From the NCBI RefSeq assembly GCF_030160235.1, contig NZ_BSNY01000030.1, positions 1 to 64,000 on the forward strand: 64,000 bases of DNA, in the 5' to 3' direction. The position numbers were made by a program, and so were the translations under genes. The stretch is from Mesorhizobium huakuii. GTDB lineage: Bacteria > Pseudomonadota > Alphaproteobacteria > Rhizobiales > Rhizobiaceae. Below are positions 7,817 through 15,796 of this stretch, one piece after another; within the stretch, counting starts at the first letter, position 1; the number at the start of each line of letters is the position of its first letter. Below the pieces are notes generated by a model. It did not search any database and was not told where the DNA came from. It saw only the letters and a program-made list of their open reading frames with translations.

Positions 7817-8038
7817 TCATTTGCAAGCTGCCAGTTCCTTCAACGCCTTGTCGGCATTGGCCTTGCTTGTATACGTCTTATTGCCGGCATCGGTCAGTTT
7901 TGTGCCGTCCGGTTTTTTGGTCACCACCTCACACTTCTTGGTCGCCGCATCCTTAGCCACCCAGTACTCCGTGGCTGCAAATGCAGGGATGCTGAAAATG
8001 GCGATAAGAGCGCTGGTGATTGCGACTTTGCGGATCAT
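7817..8038 (-). CDS. Small secreted protein of unknown function
   Basis: 73 residues. The ATG at 8038 follows GGAGG at a good distance. MIRKVAITSALIAIFSIPAFA is a signal peptide with probable cleavage after AFA. The mature protein (about 50 residues) is lysine-rich and begins ATEYWVAKDAATKKCEVV with a single cysteine. The mature sequence alternates short basic and polar turns (TKKPDGTKLTDAGNKTYTSKANADKALKELAACK contains a second cysteine), allowing one disulfide. Similar short periplasmic proteins with the YWVAxDAxTKKC pattern are frequent in rhizobia but have no assigned role. It is transcribed alone and is followed by a long hairpin. Confidence 0.8.
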   Translation of the reverse strand: MIRKVAITSALIAIFSIPAFAATEYWVAKDAATKKCEVVTKKPDGTKLTDAGNKTYTSKANADKALKELAACK

Positions 8039-8289
8039 TGCTAACCTCCATTCAATGCCAGCCCAAAGAGGGCAGGTTGAATTTGATCGCCAACGATTTT
8101 GGCGCCATTTTGACATCAAGACCCGACGCATCGCGCAGGCCTCGGAGGTGACACGCCTTGGGGCACCGACCGGCCTATCATGCGCTTCAACGGGGGCGTT
8201 TTTTCATCTGTCGCCCTGCCGTGCTGTAGCAGTCGCCTGCCTCGATCCGGCTGGCACTTCAACAGCAAGCACGATCGCAAGACCAGCTA

Positions 8290-8460
8290 CTAATCCTTGG
8301 TCGGGGGCAGTTTTGGCACACAGTCAACCGCTTCGCCGCAGCGAGAGGTATCGGGCAACGATCTGAATTTTGCCTTCTCTGTCTGCCGGACCAGTTTCGC
8401 AAACAAGAGTGCGAAACATGCCATCATGACGACAATGATAATCAAGCGAATAAACGGCAA
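8290..8460 (-). CDS. Putative 56-residue single-pass membrane protein
   Basis: A TTG at 8460 lies behind AGCGGAG at about 8 nt. The product starts MPFIRLIIIVVMMACFALLF, a strong hydrophobic helix, followed by a basic and then acidic tail with two cysteines (SRCGEAVDCVPKLPPTKD) and a TAG. The positive-outside pattern puts the tail in the cytoplasm or, if the helix is an uncleaved signal, in the periplasm. The frame is shorter than usual gene-calling limits. Support is the membrane helix, the ribosome-binding site and the orderly tail. No homologue was recognised. Confidence 0.4.
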   Translation of the reverse strand: MPFIRLIIIVVMMACFALLFAKLVRQTEKAKFRSLPDTSRCGEAVDCVPKLPPTKD

Positions 8461-8968
8461 GCGTAGTCTCCGCTAGTCAAGCCTCGTTAACCGCCCCACG
8501 CTGCATCTGTCTCGGTCATCGCTTCAATGTACAGTAGGCTATGGGCAAATTCCCGACGAGTTGGGTAGCTCGTTGGGCCGGCGACGTCTTGCTTCCGATC
8601 CATATCGCAAAGATCGCCCAGGGTCCTGATCGATTTACTCCTCCCGATGGCACTGGTGACGCGTCGGCCGATGCGGCGGCGGTACGATTTGCCGCCGCAA
8701 GCGAAATCAGTGGTCAATTTCTGTAGGATGGCCTGCACCGCCAATCTTAGGCCCTGTCATCCACGGCGGCGCCGTGGGTACATCCTCGATCACACCGACC
8801 CTGCGAGCCCAAGTCGTAAATGTCTTGTGCGCCGCATCGACGGACTTTCTACCATCATATGCGGAGGGTGCACTCCAGGGATATGCCGGGAAGTTGCGCA
8901 GGCCAGTGCGGGTGTTCGCGTCGAACAACACGGTCACTTTGTTGAGACAGTTTACGGGCTGGTGATCA
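8461..8968. other. Gene-poor stretch without recognisable genes
   Basis: Several overlapping short frames exist (for example minus 8487-8744 and 8707-8991, plus 8774-8965). None has a recognisable domain or a clear ribosome-binding site. The minus frame 8487-8744 includes a more protein-like end (TSYPTRREFAHSLLYIEAMT). The stretch reads like eroded accessory DNA next to a tRNA. Confidence 0.4.
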
Positions 8969-9256
8969 ATGGCAACAACGGTTGACGCCATTCAAGCGGC
9001 CATTGCCGAAGCGACAGAACCAGGGTTCCGCGCCCGTCTGCTTGCGCGCGGTCAAGCCCGATCAATGATCTGGCGCGGGGGTATCCTACCAGCTGATGCG
9101 CCTGCATTCTTGCCGCAATTCACCTACGATCTACAGTCATACGGATACGCCCTGCTCGGCCACGGTCCAGGGGAAGGATCGAGTCGTGCGTCTCGTGACG
9201 CGCAAGCCGATGCTTGGCGAACCTGTTGGCGAACCTCGTGGCGAACCGCCCTCTAA
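8969..9256 (+). pseudogene. Unrecognised open frame, possibly the 5' remnant of a longer gene
   Basis: 95 codons from ATG 8969. The first 65 or so look like real protein (MATTVDAIQAAIAEAT, then FRARLLARGQARSMIWRGG and PQFTYDLQSYGYALLGHG). The last 30 turn into Ser/Arg/Trp-rich low-complexity sequence that coincides with a 12-bp tandem repeat. That break suggests a gene truncated near 9165 and joined to unrelated DNA just before the tRNA. I do not recognise the family with confidence and assign no function. Confidence 0.3.
9212..9247. repeat. Three tandem 12-bp repeats
   Basis: Units GCTTGGCGAACC, TGTTGGCGAACC and TCGTGGCGAACC follow each other exactly and share the core TGGCGAACC. A second small duplication, ATTGATAGAG twice, follows at 9260-9279, immediately before the tRNA 3' end. 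Confidence 0.7.
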
Positions 9257-9287
9257 AGCATTGATAGAGATTGATAGAGAATGACAA

Positions 9288-9363
9288 TGGTGGGCCCGGA
9301 GGGACTCGAACCCCCAACCAAGCGGTTATGAGCCGCCGGCTCTAACCATTGAGCTACAGGCCC
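9288..9363 (-). tRNA. tRNA with CAT anticodon, Ile2 (lysidine type) or Met
   Basis: A 76-nt cloverleaf with encoded CCA. The acceptor stem GGGCCTG pairs with CGGGCCC, the D arm is GCTC-AATGGTTA-GAGC, and the anticodon loop CTCATAA gives CAT. The T arm is GGGGG-TTCGAGT-CCCTC. The acceptor and body resemble alphaproteobacterial tRNA-Ile2, whose C34 is modified to lysidine to read AUA, more than elongator tRNA-Met, but sequence alone does not settle it. The 3' end faces the eroded, gene-poor stretch, which suits a former integration site. Confidence 0.93.
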
Positions 9364-9497
9364 CACGCGGGCTGGATTAATGTTTTTCGCTTTCCGGCAC
9401 AAGGCTTTCCCGACGGGCTTTCGCGGATCGCCCAAATCAACCCATAATTGCGCCCTACGCGACCCGTGCGACTGGATCGCAGACCAAGGAGATTTTC

Positions 9498-10211
9498 ATG
9501 ACCAGATATCTTTTGCCCCTCGCGCTCGCCGCTGCAATCGCTTTTCCGGCGATGGCTGGAGCCGCCGATTCGCCGACGCCCGCCCGCATCGTTGTTTCGG
9601 GTGAAGGCGAAGCGACCATCCCTCCCGATCTGGCGTTGCTGTCGCTCAGCGTGATGCGCGAAGCCAAGACGGCGCGGGCGGCACTTGATGCCAACAACGA
9701 CGCCATGGCCGCCGTGATCGCGGCGATGAAGGCGGCGGGCATCAAGGATCGCGACCTGCAGACCGCGGGCATCCAGATCAACCCGCGCTACAACTACACC
9801 AACAAGCCCGATGGCAGCCAGGAGGCCGAACTCGTCGCCTACCAGGTGACCAATACGCTTGCGGTGCGCGTGCGCGACATCGACAAGACGGGCGAGATCC
9901 TCGACAAGGCCGTGTCGCTCGGCGTCAACCAGGGTGGCGGTATCTCCTTCACCAACGACAATCCGGCGGCAACCATCGACGCTGCCCGCAAGAAAGCGGT
10001 GGCCAACGCGATCGCCAAGGCCAAGACGCTTGCCGAAGCCGCCGGCGTCAGCATCGGCCGGGTGCTGGAGATCTCCGACCAGAACATCGCGCCGCCGCCG
10101 ATGGCGATCAACGCCAAGGCCTTCGATGCCGCCGCGGGTGCGGCGGTGCCGACGCAGGCCGGCGAGAACGCCTACAATGTTCAAGTAACCGTCACGTTCG
10201 AGCTGAAATAG
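9498..10211 (+). CDS. Periplasmic SIMPL-domain (DUF541) protein
   Basis: 237 residues with a signal peptide (residues 1-22, LLPLALAAAIAFPAMAGA). The mature part is one SIMPL domain. It opens with ARIVVSGEGEATIPPDLALL, the conserved first strand, and continues with the YQVTNTLAVRVRDIDKTGEIL and GVNQGGGISF segments and the ending YNVQVTVTFELK. The start is supported by AAGGAGAT. SIMPL proteins such as E. coli YggE act in the periplasm and are tied to oxidative-stress protection and signalling, with no defined enzymatic reaction. The gene stands alone, followed at 10271 by an intrinsic terminator. Confidence 0.9.
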   Translation: MTRYLLPLALAAAIAFPAMAGAADSPTPARIVVSGEGEATIPPDLALLSLSVMREAKTARAALDANNDAMAAVIAAMKAAGIKDRDLQTAGIQINPRYNYTNKPDGSQEAELVAYQVTNTLAVRVRDIDKTGEILDKAVSLGVNQGGGISFTNDNPAATIDAARKKAVANAIAKAKTLAEAAGVSIGRVLEISDQNIAPPPMAINAKAFDAAAGAAVPTQAGENAYNVQVTVTFELK

Positions 10212-10270
10212 GCAGTTCGGATGCGTGGTCGGGCCCTGCCCGGCCACGCCAACGGCAAATGCCACGCATG

Positions 10271-10304
10271 AAAAACCCCGCGGGATTGCTCCCGCGGGGT
10301 TTTT
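10271..10304 (+). terminator. Intrinsic terminator after the SIMPL gene
   Basis: AAAAACCCCGCGGG, a 6-nt loop, CCCGCGGGGTTTTT: a perfect GC-rich stem with A and T tracts, able to work in both directions. It lies 60 bp after the SIMPL stop. Confidence 0.92.
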
Positions 10305-10351
10305 CCGAGCCGCACCCGCCCGATGGGACAGGGGCTCCGCTAGTCCAGACC

Positions 10352-10427
10352 GACCTTCGCAGAAGGTCGTGTCTCCAGACAGGACCCCTCAGAGGTCATG
10401 TCTCCTGGCTAACCCTCGCACAGGGTT
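10352..10427. repeat. Array of three small hairpins joined by GTGTCTCC-like linkers
   Basis: Unit 1 is GACCTT-cgcag-AAGGTC, unit 2 GACC-cctcaga-GGTC and unit 3 AACCCT-cgcac-AGGGTT, at about 30-bp spacing. Units 1 and 2 are each followed by RTGTCTCC and a short tail. Stem sequences differ but keep pairing, as expected for structure under selection. The array lies between a terminator and the stop of the convergent gene at 10439. Confidence 0.65.
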
Positions 10428-10438
10428 ATGCCGCAGCC

Positions 10439-10822
10439 TCAGCGATAGATGACCGGGCAACCGCGTTCGTTGGCGAACACGATCACGACGCGGTCGCCAT
10501 CCTGGCGGCCCATGACCTTGACCACGCGGCGGTTGACGTCGACGATGCGGGCTCGATAGAGGCCCATGCGCTCCGCCTTGTCGAGGGCGCGATCCGGCGA
10601 GCAGCCGCGGCGCCAGCCGTCGCGACGCCAGTCGTCACCGCGCCAGTCACGGCGCTCATCGCGGCGATGCCGATAGCCGTCGTCGCCGGCGTAGACCCCG
10701 AAGCGGGGATCCTGGTTGTTGCCGAAGCCGAGATAGAGGCTGTCGGCATGGGCAGGAACGGCCATCAGCGCGCCGAGGCCGACCAGGGCCGAGAGGGCTG
10801 CCGTTTTCACCGTGTTGAACAT
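10439..10822 (-). CDS. Secreted arginine- and aspartate-rich protein of unknown function
   Basis: 127 residues from ATG 10822, which follows AGGAGAG. Residues 1-27 (TAALSALVGLGALMAVPAHA) are a signal peptide. The mature protein has GFGNNQDPRFGVYAG, a low-complexity Arg/Asp/Trp stretch (RRDERRDWRGDDWRRDGWRR), then CSPDRALDKAERMGLYRARIVDVNRRVVKVMGRQDGDRVVIVF and a second cysteine close to the end. The C-terminal block resembles the helix plus beta-strand layout of small PepSY-like or antifreeze-annotated rhizobial periplasmic proteins. No function can be assigned. It is monocistronic, and its stop abuts the hairpin array. Confidence 0.8.
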   Translation of the reverse strand: MFNTVKTAALSALVGLGALMAVPAHADSLYLGFGNNQDPRFGVYAGDDGYRHRRDERRDWRGDDWRRDGWRRGCSPDRALDKAERMGLYRARIVDVNRRVVKVMGRQDGDRVVIVFANERGCPVIYR

Positions 10823-11026
10823 GGTCTTCTCTCCTTGTTGCGGGCTGGTGCCCGTCCTCTTGAAAGCGATGATGGGAGAATGCGCCAGCGCGCCTGAACT
10901 GTTTACGAACCCGGCGTTCATCTGCGGTTCATGTGGCGGGAAAAGGAAATCTTCGCCAGGTTTCGGACAATGAGCGCCCAAACCCTCTTGCTCGTGTTCC
11001 TTGTTCGGACCCGTGGGGAGCGGATC

Positions 11027-11473
11027 TCAAGGCTCGTCGTCGAGCATATAGTCGAAATAATCTTCAGGCTCGGCCAGATCTGTTTCGCTCGCCTTGACCC
11101 GGCCACGCATCGACATACCGGCCTCGTGCACGGTTTCGGCACTGCCCGACACCAGCCTGTGCCACCAATAGAGGTCTCGGCCCTCGGCCACCAGCCGATA
11201 GGCGCAGGTGCTTGGCAACCAGCTGATCGTGCGCACATTCTGCGGCGTCAGCCCGACGCAATCGGGAACGCGCGCCAGCCGGTTGGCATAGTCTGAACAG
11301 CGGCAGGTCTGGGCGTCGAACAGCCGGCAACCGACACTGGTCCAGTAGATCTCGCCGGTGTCCTCGTCCTCGAGCTTCGACAGGCAGCATTTGCCGCAGC
11401 CATCGCACAGCGATTCCCACTCGGCCGGGCTCATCGCCTCCAGCGTCTTCGTTTTCCAGAACGGCGTTTCCAT
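11027..11473 (-). CDS. YcgN/UPF0260-family cysteine-cluster protein
   Basis: 148 residues, the normal size of the family. The N-terminal CDGCGKCC (residues 23-30) followed by [18 protein letters not shown] and PDCVGL forms the zinc- or iron-sulfur-binding cysteine cluster typical of UPF0260 (YcgN, YkgJ-like) proteins. The rest ([28 protein letters not shown]) is also characteristic. The biochemical role is unknown. It is a soluble cytoplasmic protein and is divergent from the OmpA gene, 198 bp away. Confidence 0.9.
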   Translation of the reverse strand: METPFWKTKTLEAMSPAEWESLCDGCGKCCLSKLEDEDTGEIYWTSVGCRLFDAQTCRCSDYANRLARVPDCVGLTPQNVRTISWLPSTCAYRLVAEGRDLYWWHRLVSGSAETVHEAGMSMRGRVKASETDLAEPEDYFDYMLDDEP

Positions 11474-11671
11474 TTTGGGGATGTGGCCCCAGCCGTCGCC
11501 AACGTCAAGCGCGACAACGGTTGAAATGCGGCCGCAACCCGGCCGAATGACACGAAGTTGCCTTCAAAAGGCCGGCCAATCGCCCTGTACGACATCTATC
11601 CCGACCAAACTGGAACCAATCGGGCCAAGATCGGTTTCGGCAAGGATGGGACCCCACAAGGAGAGTTTTCG

Positions 11672-13894
11672 ATGAAACGCCAACCACGGATTCTGGCAGG
11701 CACCGCACTTGGCCTGCTGATGGCATCCGCGCCGTTGGGCGCGTTCCCGCTTCAGGGAAGTGCCGCGTTCAGCGCCATGCAAGGCGGTGGAACGCCACTG
11801 ATCCTGGCACAGGACGCACCTACCGGCGACGCACAGCCTACCGACCAGGAGCAGCCGCGCAAGAAGAAGCGCGATCAGCAGGCCCAACAGGCGCCAGCAG
11901 AGCAGGCAGCCCCCGCCGCCGAACAGCCTGCTCCAGCGGCCGAGGATCAACAGCCGCGCAAGAAGAAGCACGAGCAACAGCAACAGGCCGAGCAGGCGCC
12001 GGCCGCGCAGGCGGCACCCGCCGAAGAGCAGCAGCCGCGCAAGAAGAAGCGCGACCAGCAGCAGCAGACCGAGCAGGCGCCGGCCGCGCAGGCGGCGCCC
12101 GCCGAAGAGCAGCAGCCGCGCAAGAAGAAGCGCGACCAGCAGCAGCAGACCGAGCAGGCGCCGGCCGAGCAGGCGGCGCCCGCCGAAGAGCAACAGCCGC
12201 GCAAGAAGAAGCGCGATCAGCAGCAACAGACCGAGCAGGCGCCGGCCGAACAGGCTCCGGCTGGTGAGACACAGCCCGCCAACGACAACCAGCCCGTCAA
12301 GCCCGGCAAGAAACACAAGCAGGACCAGCAGAAGGAAGCGCCTGCTGCCCCGGCAGTGACGCCGGAAGCCGCGCCCACGCCGAAGGAAGCTCCGGCCGGC
12401 GAAGCAACGACGCCGAAGGTTGAACCGGCACCTGCCGGCGGACAGCCCGCGACCCAGGGCGAACAGCCCCAGGACAAGACAAAGAAGCACGGCAAGAAGC
12501 CGGTGGGCGAACAGCCCGCCAATGGCGAGCAGCCGGCGACAGGCGAACAGCGGCAGACGGGAAAGCAGCCCGCGACAGGTGAACAGCCGCAGACGGGTAA
12601 GCAGCCCGCGACGGGCGAGCAACCGGCCAATGGCGTGAAGCCGGCAACCGGTGAACAGCCTGCCAATGGCAACACGGCCGCGCCTGCCCAGGGCGAAAAT
12701 CCGGTGCAGGGCGAAGCGCCTGCCGACAAGAACGCTGCGCCCATCCTCGACAGCCAGAAGGATGCCCAGCGCAAGGGCGGCGGCCGCAAGCATGGCGACC
12801 AGAACGGCCAGCAGAATGGCGAACAGCAGAATGGTGGCCAGAACGCCCAGCAAGGCGGAGACCAGGGCCAGAAGCCGGTGGCCGCTCCTGTCGACCAGGG
12901 TCCGCCTCCAACCGACGACAAGGCAGCCCAGCAGGAGATCAAGCCTGAAAAGCTGGTCCCCGTAACGGAAGAGAAGGGCAAGCGCCTCGACCGGGCGCCG
13001 GACGAGAACATCCGCGACCGCCGTCGTCCCAAGGGCGTCGACGTGCTCAAGGAGATCGGTGACCGCGTCATCATCCAGCTCGGCGGCCAGACAATCGTCC
13101 AGAGCAATGAGGGCTCGCGCATGAATCGCGGCGCCAAGGACGTCTACTACGAGGATCTGTCGCAGGGCCGTACACGCGAGACGGTCCAGCGCGACAATGG
13201 CGTCCAGATCGTCACCATCCGCAACCGGTACGGCGATGTCATCCAGCGTTCGCGCATCACGCCGGATGGGCGCGAATATGTGCTGAGCTATGTCGACGAG
13301 CGGAACTATCAGGACGAGGGCGACTGGCGCGATCCCGGCGACGACCTGCCGCCGATGCGGCTGACCATCCCACGTCGTGATTACATCCTGGATTCGGAGG
13401 ATGTACAGAGTCCCGACGACTACTACACCTTCCTCGACCAGCCGCCGGTGGAGAGGGTCCAGCGCCTCTATTCGATCGACGAGGTCAAGCGTTCGGCCCG
13501 CGTGCGCGACATCGCACGCCGCGTCGACCTCGACACGCTGAACTTCGAATTCGGCTCCTCCTCGATTTCCGACACCGAGGTGCAGAAGCTCGAGGGCGTC
13601 GCCAGCGCCATGGAGAAACTGCTGAAGAAGAACCCGGCCGAGACCTTCCTGATCGAGGGCCACACCGACGCCGTCGGCACGCCGGAGGCGAACCTTGCCC
13701 TGTCGGACCGCCGCGCCGAAGCGGTCGCCGAAGCGCTGACCAATGCCTTCGGCATCCCGCCGGAGAACCTGACGACGCAGGGCTATGGCGAGGAGTATCT
13801 GAAGGTCAACACCTCGGCGCCCAACCGCGAGAACCGGCGTGTCGCCATCCGCCGCATCACCTCGTTGGTGGCACCGGTCGCCAGCAACAATTAG
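11672..13894 (+). CDS. Large OmpA-family outer-membrane or periplasmic protein with low-complexity repeats
   Basis: 740 residues from ATG 11672 (AAGGAG upstream). A signal peptide covers about residues 1-35. Residues 60-430 are low complexity: four 27-residue units built on QPRKKKRDQQQQTEQAPA, then proline-alanine-lysine stretches, then GEQPATGEQ/QTGKQPA units. From about 455 the sequence becomes ordered (EKLVPVTEEKGKRLDRAPDENI onward). The last 130 residues form an OmpA peptidoglycan-binding domain, with FEFGSSSISD, IEGHTDAVG, NLALSDRRAEAV and GYGEEYL. It probably bridges peptidoglycan and a surface or periplasmic partner through a long flexible basic/glutamine-rich linker. The repeat block may vary between strains. 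Confidence 0.88.
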   Translation: MKRQPRILAGTALGLLMASAPLGAFPLQGSAAFSAMQGGGTPLILAQDAPTGDAQPTDQEQPRKKKRDQQAQQAPAEQAAPAAEQPAPAAEDQQPRKKKHEQQQQAEQAPAAQAAPAEEQQPRKKKRDQQQQTEQAPAAQAAPAEEQQPRKKKRDQQQQTEQAPAEQAAPAEEQQPRKKKRDQQQQTEQAPAEQAPAGETQPANDNQPVKPGKKHKQDQQKEAPAAPAVTPEAAPTPKEAPAGEATTPKVEPAPAGGQPATQGEQPQDKTKKHGKKPVGEQPANGEQPATGEQRQTGKQPATGEQPQTGKQPATGEQPANGVKPATGEQPANGNTAAPAQGENPVQGEAPADKNAAPILDSQKDAQRKGGGRKHGDQNGQQNGEQQNGGQNAQQGGDQGQKPVAAPVDQGPPPTDDKAAQQEIKPEKLVPVTEEKGKRLDRAPDENIRDRRRPKGVDVLKEIGDRVIIQLGGQTIVQSNEGSRMNRGAKDVYYEDLSQGRTRETVQRDNGVQIVTIRNRYGDVIQRSRITPDGREYVLSYVDERNYQDEGDWRDPGDDLPPMRLTIPRRDYILDSEDVQSPDDYYTFLDQPPVERVQRLYSIDEVKRSARVRDIARRVDLDTLNFEFGSSSISDTEVQKLEGVASAMEKLLKKNPAETFLIEGHTDAVGTPEANLALSDRRAEAVAEALTNAFGIPPENLTTQGYGEEYLKVNTSAPNRENRRVAIRRITSLVAPVASNN
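11951..12274 (+). repeat. Four tandem 81-bp units inside the OmpA-family gene
   Basis: Units begin at 11951, 12032, 12113 and 12194, each with CAGCCGCGCAAGAAGAAG, and encode 27 residues (QPRKKK, RDQQQQTEQ, APA-rich tail). Units 2 and 3 are nearly identical at DNA level, unit 1 has His and fewer matches, and unit 4 diverges at its end. An unequal fifth start lies at 11852. High DNA identity implies recent duplication and possible length variation. Confidence 0.88.
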
Positions 13895-13971
13895 GTCATG
13901 ATTTCAAAACCATGACCTGGTTTGCGGACTCAAGGCGAGAAGCACCCATCCCCGGCTCGATCGGGGATGGG
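13894..13971 (+). repeat. Two hairpins directly after the OmpA-family gene
   Basis: GGTCATG (13894-13900) pairs perfectly with CATGACC (13911-13917), starting in the stop codon. CCCATCCCC (13945-13953) pairs perfectly with GGGGATGGG (13963-13971). Neither has a T-run. They may protect the mRNA 3' end before the terminator at 14111. The remaining sequence to 14110 holds no gene. Confidence 0.55.
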
Positions 13972-14110
13972 AAAGGTTCGCATCCCGGCCCCGGGCTCAA
14001 GACGATTTGTGCCGGCATTGGAACCGGCTCATTGAATCACAGGCTTGCTGACTCCAGATTCAGGGCTGGGCATTCCCTGCCCCGTCCCGACTCCAGCGGG
14101 ACGCATTGAG

Positions 14111-14140
14111 CCCCGCCGGCCCTCTCCGGCGGGGTTTTTT
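14111..14140 (+). terminator. Intrinsic terminator between the OmpA and YqhA-like genes
   Basis: CCCCGCCGG, 6-nt loop, CCGGCGGGG and six T residues. It lies 216 bp after the OmpA stop and 74 bp before the next start, so it probably ends the OmpA transcript. Confidence 0.9.
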
Positions 14141-14213
14141 GCCATCTTGCAAAAAGCGTCGGCCTGGCCGAAACACGGCCTGACCACCGACCAGGGAACA
14201 ACCGGAAACACTC

Positions 14214-14732
14214 ATGAAGCGCCTCGAACTCGCCATCGAATCGATCATCCTCGCCTCGCGCTGGCTGCTGGTCGCCTTCTATATCGGGCTTGGCCTGGCG
14301 CTGGCCGTCTATGCGCTGTCCTTCGGCAAGAAGCTCTACGAGTTCATCACCACGGTGTTCATGCTCGGCGACACCGACACCATCCTGAAGATGCTCGGCC
14401 TGATCGATGCCGCCCTGGTCGCCTCGCTGGTGGTGATGGTCATCATCTCGGGCTACGAGAACTTCGCCAGCCGCTTCGACGACCAGGACGGCGGCGGCGT
14501 GCACTGGCTGGGCACGATCGATGTCGGATCGCTGAAGGTCAAGGTCGCATCGACCATCGTCGCCATCTCCTCCATCCACCTCTTGCAGGTCTTTCTCAAC
14601 TCATCCTCCTATTCGACCGACCAGCTGATGTGGCTGACCATCATCCACCTCGCCTTCGTCGTCTCGGCGCTGATGCTGGCCTATATCGACCGGCTGATGG
14701 GCCTGAGCAAAGGCAAGAAGGACGAGGCGTAA
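14214..14732 (+). CDS. UPF0114 (YqhA-like) membrane protein
   Basis: 172 residues with four predicted membrane helices (about 10-40, 60-85, 110-130 and 140-160). The start MKRLELAIESIILASRWLLV, the loop ISGYENFASRFDD and the later LKVKVASTIVAISSIHLLQVF match the UPF0114/TIGR00645 family, which includes E. coli YqhA. The function is unknown. Some members are annotated as putative channels or transporters. It is monocistronic between two intrinsic terminators. The length is normal for the family. Confidence 0.9.
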   Translation: MKRLELAIESIILASRWLLVAFYIGLGLALAVYALSFGKKLYEFITTVFMLGDTDTILKMLGLIDAALVASLVVMVIISGYENFASRFDDQDGGGVHWLGTIDVGSLKVKVASTIVAISSIHLLQVFLNSSSYSTDQLMWLTIIHLAFVVSALMLAYIDRLMGLSKGKKDEA

Positions 14733-14762
14733 AGCAGCGAAAAGCGCTCCGCACGACGAACG

Positions 14763-14785
14763 AAAGCCAATTGCCTGGCTTTTTT
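14763..14785 (+). terminator. Intrinsic terminator after the YqhA-like gene
   Basis: AAAGCCA, ATTGCC loop, TGGCTTT followed by further T residues, 30 bp after the stop. Confidence 0.75.
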
Positions 14786-14830
14786 CGAGCGATGAACGCC
14801 GGCGGGCGGATGAGGGCAGCGCCGGCGGCG

Positions 14831-15697
14831 TCAGTAGATGCTCTTGATCTTGCTGTCGGTCCGCGCAAACACCTCGTCCGGCACAAAGAAATCGCCAGCC
14901 AGCGGTCCGGTCGCACCGGGCGCATAGATCGAAAAATCGCTGACACCCTCGGCGCGCAGCACCTCTTCGTCGATGTAGAAATTGCCTGATGCCTCGCGCG
15001 AGGGCCGCATGAAGATGGCATGCGCGGCATCGGCCATGATGTCGGGCGACCGGCTCATCGCCGCGACCGTCGCGCCGCCGAGCAGGTTGCGCACCGCCGC
15101 CGTGTCGATGGTCGAGATCGGCCAGAGCGAATTGACCGCGATGCCGTCCTTGGCGAACTCGGCGCTCATCCCCAGCGTGCACATCGACATGCCGAACTTG
15201 GCCATGGTGTAGGCGACATGGTTCTTGAACCACTTGGCCTTCATGTCGAGCGGCGGCGCCAGATTCAGGATGTGAGGATTGTCGGCTAACTTCAGGTGCG
15301 GAATGCACATTCTGGAGACCAGGAAGGTGCCGCGCGTGTTGATCTGGTGCATCAGGTCGTAGCGCTTCATGTCGGTCTCCAGCGTGCCGGTGAGCTGGAT
15401 GGCGCTGGCATTGTTGACGCAGATATCGATGCCGCCGAATTTCTCCACCGTCTTTGCAACCGCCTCGGCCACCTGCGCCTCCTCGCGGATGTCGCACAGC
15501 ACAGGCAGCGCCTTGCCGCCGGCCTGCTCGATCTCCTGCGCCGCACTGTAGATCGTGCCCGGCAGTTTCGGATGTGGCTCGGCGGTCTTGGCCGCGATCG
15601 TCACATTGGCGCCGTCACGCGCCGCGCGCAGCGCGATCGCCAGCCCGATCCCGCGCGACCCTCCGGAGATGAACAGCGTCTTTCCCTTGAGCGACAT
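14831..15697 (-). CDS. Short-chain dehydrogenase/reductase, HSDL2-like
   Basis: 288 residues from ATG 15697 behind GGAGG. The Rossmann fold shows GGSRGIGLAIA (residues 11-21), CDIREEA and NNASAIQL. The active site has YTMAKFGMSM, with catalytic Tyr and Lys in YxxxK. The serine position reads LNLAPPL, as in hydroxysteroid dehydrogenase-like 2 proteins rather than classical SDRs. The C-terminal extension (FYIDEEVLRAEGVSDFSIYAPG) is also HSDL2-like. It likely oxidises or reduces a lipid-derived carbonyl using NAD(P). The substrate is unknown. Transcribed alone. Confidence 0.87.
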   Translation of the reverse strand: MSLKGKTLFISGGSRGIGLAIALRAARDGANVTIAAKTAEPHPKLPGTIYSAAQEIEQAGGKALPVLCDIREEAQVAEAVAKTVEKFGGIDICVNNASAIQLTGTLETDMKRYDLMHQINTRGTFLVSRMCIPHLKLADNPHILNLAPPLDMKAKWFKNHVAYTMAKFGMSMCTLGMSAEFAKDGIAVNSLWPISTIDTAAVRNLLGGATVAAMSRSPDIMADAAHAIFMRPSREASGNFYIDEEVLRAEGVSDFSIYAPGATGPLAGDFFVPDEVFARTDSKIKSIY

Positions 15698-15796
15698 TTT
15701 TCCTCCGCATGCGTTGTCTTGTTTGCGCGATCCTTGCCCGGGCCGCAACGGGATACAAGAGCTTGCGGTGGGAGGCCATGGTGACGCTGCGGAGAC

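Noticed and set aside
8487-8744. Minus-strand frame in the gene-poor stretch
   Set aside because: Only its end looks protein-like. There is no ribosome-binding site at any start and no family match, so it is not listed as a gene.
9288-9363. Nearby integrase or prophage expected next to the tRNA
   Set aside because: No integrase, excisionase or phage protein is encoded in this window. The tRNA-adjacent region is only eroded DNA.
11852-12274. Regular 81-bp repeats considered as a CRISPR-like array
   Set aside because: The units are contiguous, in frame and coding, with no spacers and no cas genes nearby.
11564-13663. A 699-codon minus-strand open frame opposite the OmpA-family gene
   Set aside because: It is an antisense shadow created by repetitive, high-GC codons of the repeat-rich gene. 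Its product is low-complexity Leu/Arg sequence with no domain, start signal or promoter.
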